DNA from: Sva-07 sp963743825
GTDB lineage: Bacteria; Actinomycetota; Acidimicrobiia; Acidimicrobiales; Ilumatobacteraceae
Reading direction: 5' to 3'
Assembly (NCBI GenBank): GCA_963743825.1
Contig: CAVURC010000011.1
Location: forward strand, 1-64,000
DNA length: 64,000 nucleotides
The position numbers and the translations under genes were made by a program. Shown one piece after another: positions 62,891 to 64,000 of this stretch (position 1 is the stretch's first letter; the number at the start of each line of letters is the position of its first letter). The notes under the pieces were generated by a model. The model did not search any database. It was not told where the DNA came from and saw nothing but the letters and a program-made list of their open reading frames with translations.

Positions 62891-64000
62891 ATGCCGACCG
62901 TGACCCTGCGCCCCTGGCAACGCGCCGCCTACGAGCAGTTCCGGGCGAGCACCCACCCCGATTTCCTCGCCGTGGCCACGCCGGGCGCCGGGAAGACGAC
63001 CTTCGCGTTGGCCTGTGCCCGAGCCGTCCTCGCCGACGAACCGCGCACACTCGTCGTCGTCGCCCCGACCAGCCACCTCAAGGTGCAGTGGTCGCTCGCG
63101 GCCCACCGGCTCGGCCTCCAACTCGACCCCGACTGGAGCCCCGCTGACGGCCTGGCCCGTGACGTGCACGGGCTCGTGACCACCTACCAGCAGATTGCCA
63201 CCGGCAACACCGCGGCCAAACTCGCAGGGCTGTCGGCCAACGGTTTCGTGATCCTCGACGAGATCCACCACGCCGGCCACGACAAGGCGTGGGGCGACAG
63301 CATCCGAGTCGCGTTCGGCCATGCAGCGCGACGGCTCTCGCTGTCGGGCACGCCATTTCGCAGCGACGCCATCCAGATCCCCTTCGTTCGCTACGACGCC
63401 ACCGGTGAAGGCGACCAGGCCCACGCCGACTTCACCTACGGCTATGCCGACGCGTTGCGCGACGGCGGGGTGGTGCGTCCCGTCTACTTCCCTCGGGTCG
63501 ACGGCGACATGGAGTGGACGACCGCATCGGGCGACGTGATCAACGCCAACTTCCAGGACGAGTTGACCAAGGACCAGATGTCGATGCGCCTGCGGACCGC
63601 GCTCAGCCTCGAAGGCGAGTGGATGCCGAGCGTGATGGCGCGCGCCAACGAACAACTCCGGGCAATCCGACACGAGCATCGTGAGGCCGGCGGACTCGTC
63701 ATTGCGATCGATCAGGATCACGCACAGGGAATCGCCCGCCTGCTGCGTGACCGCTTCGGCGTGCCGGCCGACGTCGTGATCAGCGACGACCCGACGGCAT
63801 CGAAGAAGATCGCCGAGTTCAGCCACAACGATCGGCCGTGGCTCGTCGCCGTACGGATGGTGTCGGAGGGCGTCGACATTCCCCGCCTCCGTGTCGGCGT
63901 GTTCGCCACGACCACCTCGACCGAGCTGTTCTTCCGTCAGGCCGTCGGCCGTTTCGTGCGCTGGCAATCGGGCCGTCCCAGCCAGAAGGCCTACGTCTAC
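62891..64000 (+). CDS. DEAD/DEAH-type SF2 helicase (3' truncated by window edge)
   Basis: Open from ATG 62891 to the end of the window, 370 residues. Q-like W-Q-R-A-A-Y, motif I A-T-P-G-A-G-K-T-T, motif Ia V-V-A-P-T-S-H-L, motif II D-E-I-H-H, motif III L-S-G-T-P-F-R-S-D, and in the second RecA fold S-E-G-V-D-I-P-R-L and R-Q-A-V-G-R-F-V-R-W. This is the ResIII/SSL2-like layout used in restriction, phage and repair helicases. No partner is visible, so a defence role is open. It is divergent from the ABC-F gene. Confidence 0.92.
   Translation, partial: MPTVTLRPWQRAAYEQFRASTHPDFLAVATPGAGKTTFALACARAVLADEPRTLVVVAPTSHLKVQWSLAAHRLGLQLDPDWSPADGLARDVHGLVTTYQQIATGNTAAKLAGLSANGFVILDEIHHAGHDKAWGDSIRVAFGHAARRLSLSGTPFRSDAIQIPFVRYDATGEGDQAHADFTYGYADALRDGGVVRPVYFPRVDGDMEWTTASGDVINANFQDELTKDQMSMRLRTALSLEGEWMPSVMARANEQLRAIRHEHREAGGLVIAIDQDHAQGIARLLRDRFGVPADVVISDDPTASKKIAEFSHNDRPWLVAVRMVSEGVDIPRLRVGVFATTTSTELFFRQAVGRFVRWQSGRPSQKAYVY

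Noticed and set aside
60762..62903. 713-residue plus-strand open frame
   Set aside because: Antisense shadow of the ABC-F gene; no family motifs in its translation.

Overview
The window is 64 kb of high-GC DNA with short intergenic gaps and many start/stop overlaps (ATGA, GTGA, TGATG). Several genes point to an actinobacterium: a WhiB1-like regulator, an actinobacterial histidine-phosphatase/DUF3090/SCO1664-type trio, a paired ArsA-type ATPase operon with DUF3107, a PdtaS-type kinase, a class E sortase and a DUF222 HNH endonuclease. The gene set, with a System I cytochrome c maturation operon, would suit the Acidimicrobiia (Ilumatobacter-like). That placement is inference. I see no rRNA, tRNA, CRISPR array, phage or transposase gene.

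Layout. 1-7.3 kb: sugar ABC permeases and their ATPase flank a Gfo/Idh oxidoreductase, an SsuD-like flavin monooxygenase, a YeiH-type exporter and an aldo/keto reductase. Together they look like a sulfosugar (sulfoquinovose) desulfonation locus. 7.5-11.5 kb: an unknown gene, an alkylation-repair pair (ogt and an Ada-AlkA fusion) and an MFS transporter. 11.6-17.3 kb: a four-gene circularly permuted ATP-grasp / alpha-E / transglutaminase operon, a predicted peptide-ligase system with unknown product. 17.5-18.4 kb: a decayed AbiEi/endonuclease-like gene. 18.5-24 kb: acyl-CoA dehydrogenase, amt-glnK, an FrhB-like Fe-S flavoprotein, a small lipoprotein and a uracil-DNA glycosylase. 24-27 kb: the conserved trio plus an unknown fourth gene. 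27-31 kb: etfBA, a lipid kinase, a glycerophosphodiesterase and whiB1. 31-38 kb: a redox and Fe-S neighbourhood (pdtaS, ArsA pair, DJ-1, SufR-like regulator, mrp). 38-41 kb: a small zincin, a family A DNA polymerase, a membrane protein and a SixA-like phosphatase. 41.4-48.2 kb: ccmABC(D)EFGHI. 48.2-55.4 kb: sortase, enoyl-CoA hydratase, TetR regulator, carotenoid oxygenase, ClC channel and DUF222 HNH protein. 55.5-64 kb: Lhr helicase, PCu(A)C copper chaperone, ABC-F ATPase and a truncated SF2 helicase.

Two cross-cutting observations. First, about twenty well-recognised genes are interrupted by single-base frame changes while their protein similarity continues in another frame. Several lie at short G runs. 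This looks like uncorrected indel error in the assembly more than biology, so such genes are given here as full spans. Second, at least four families of dispersed palindromes, sharing arms and core words between copies, occupy the gaps between genes. They resemble REP/BIME-type elements, and some may also act as terminators.
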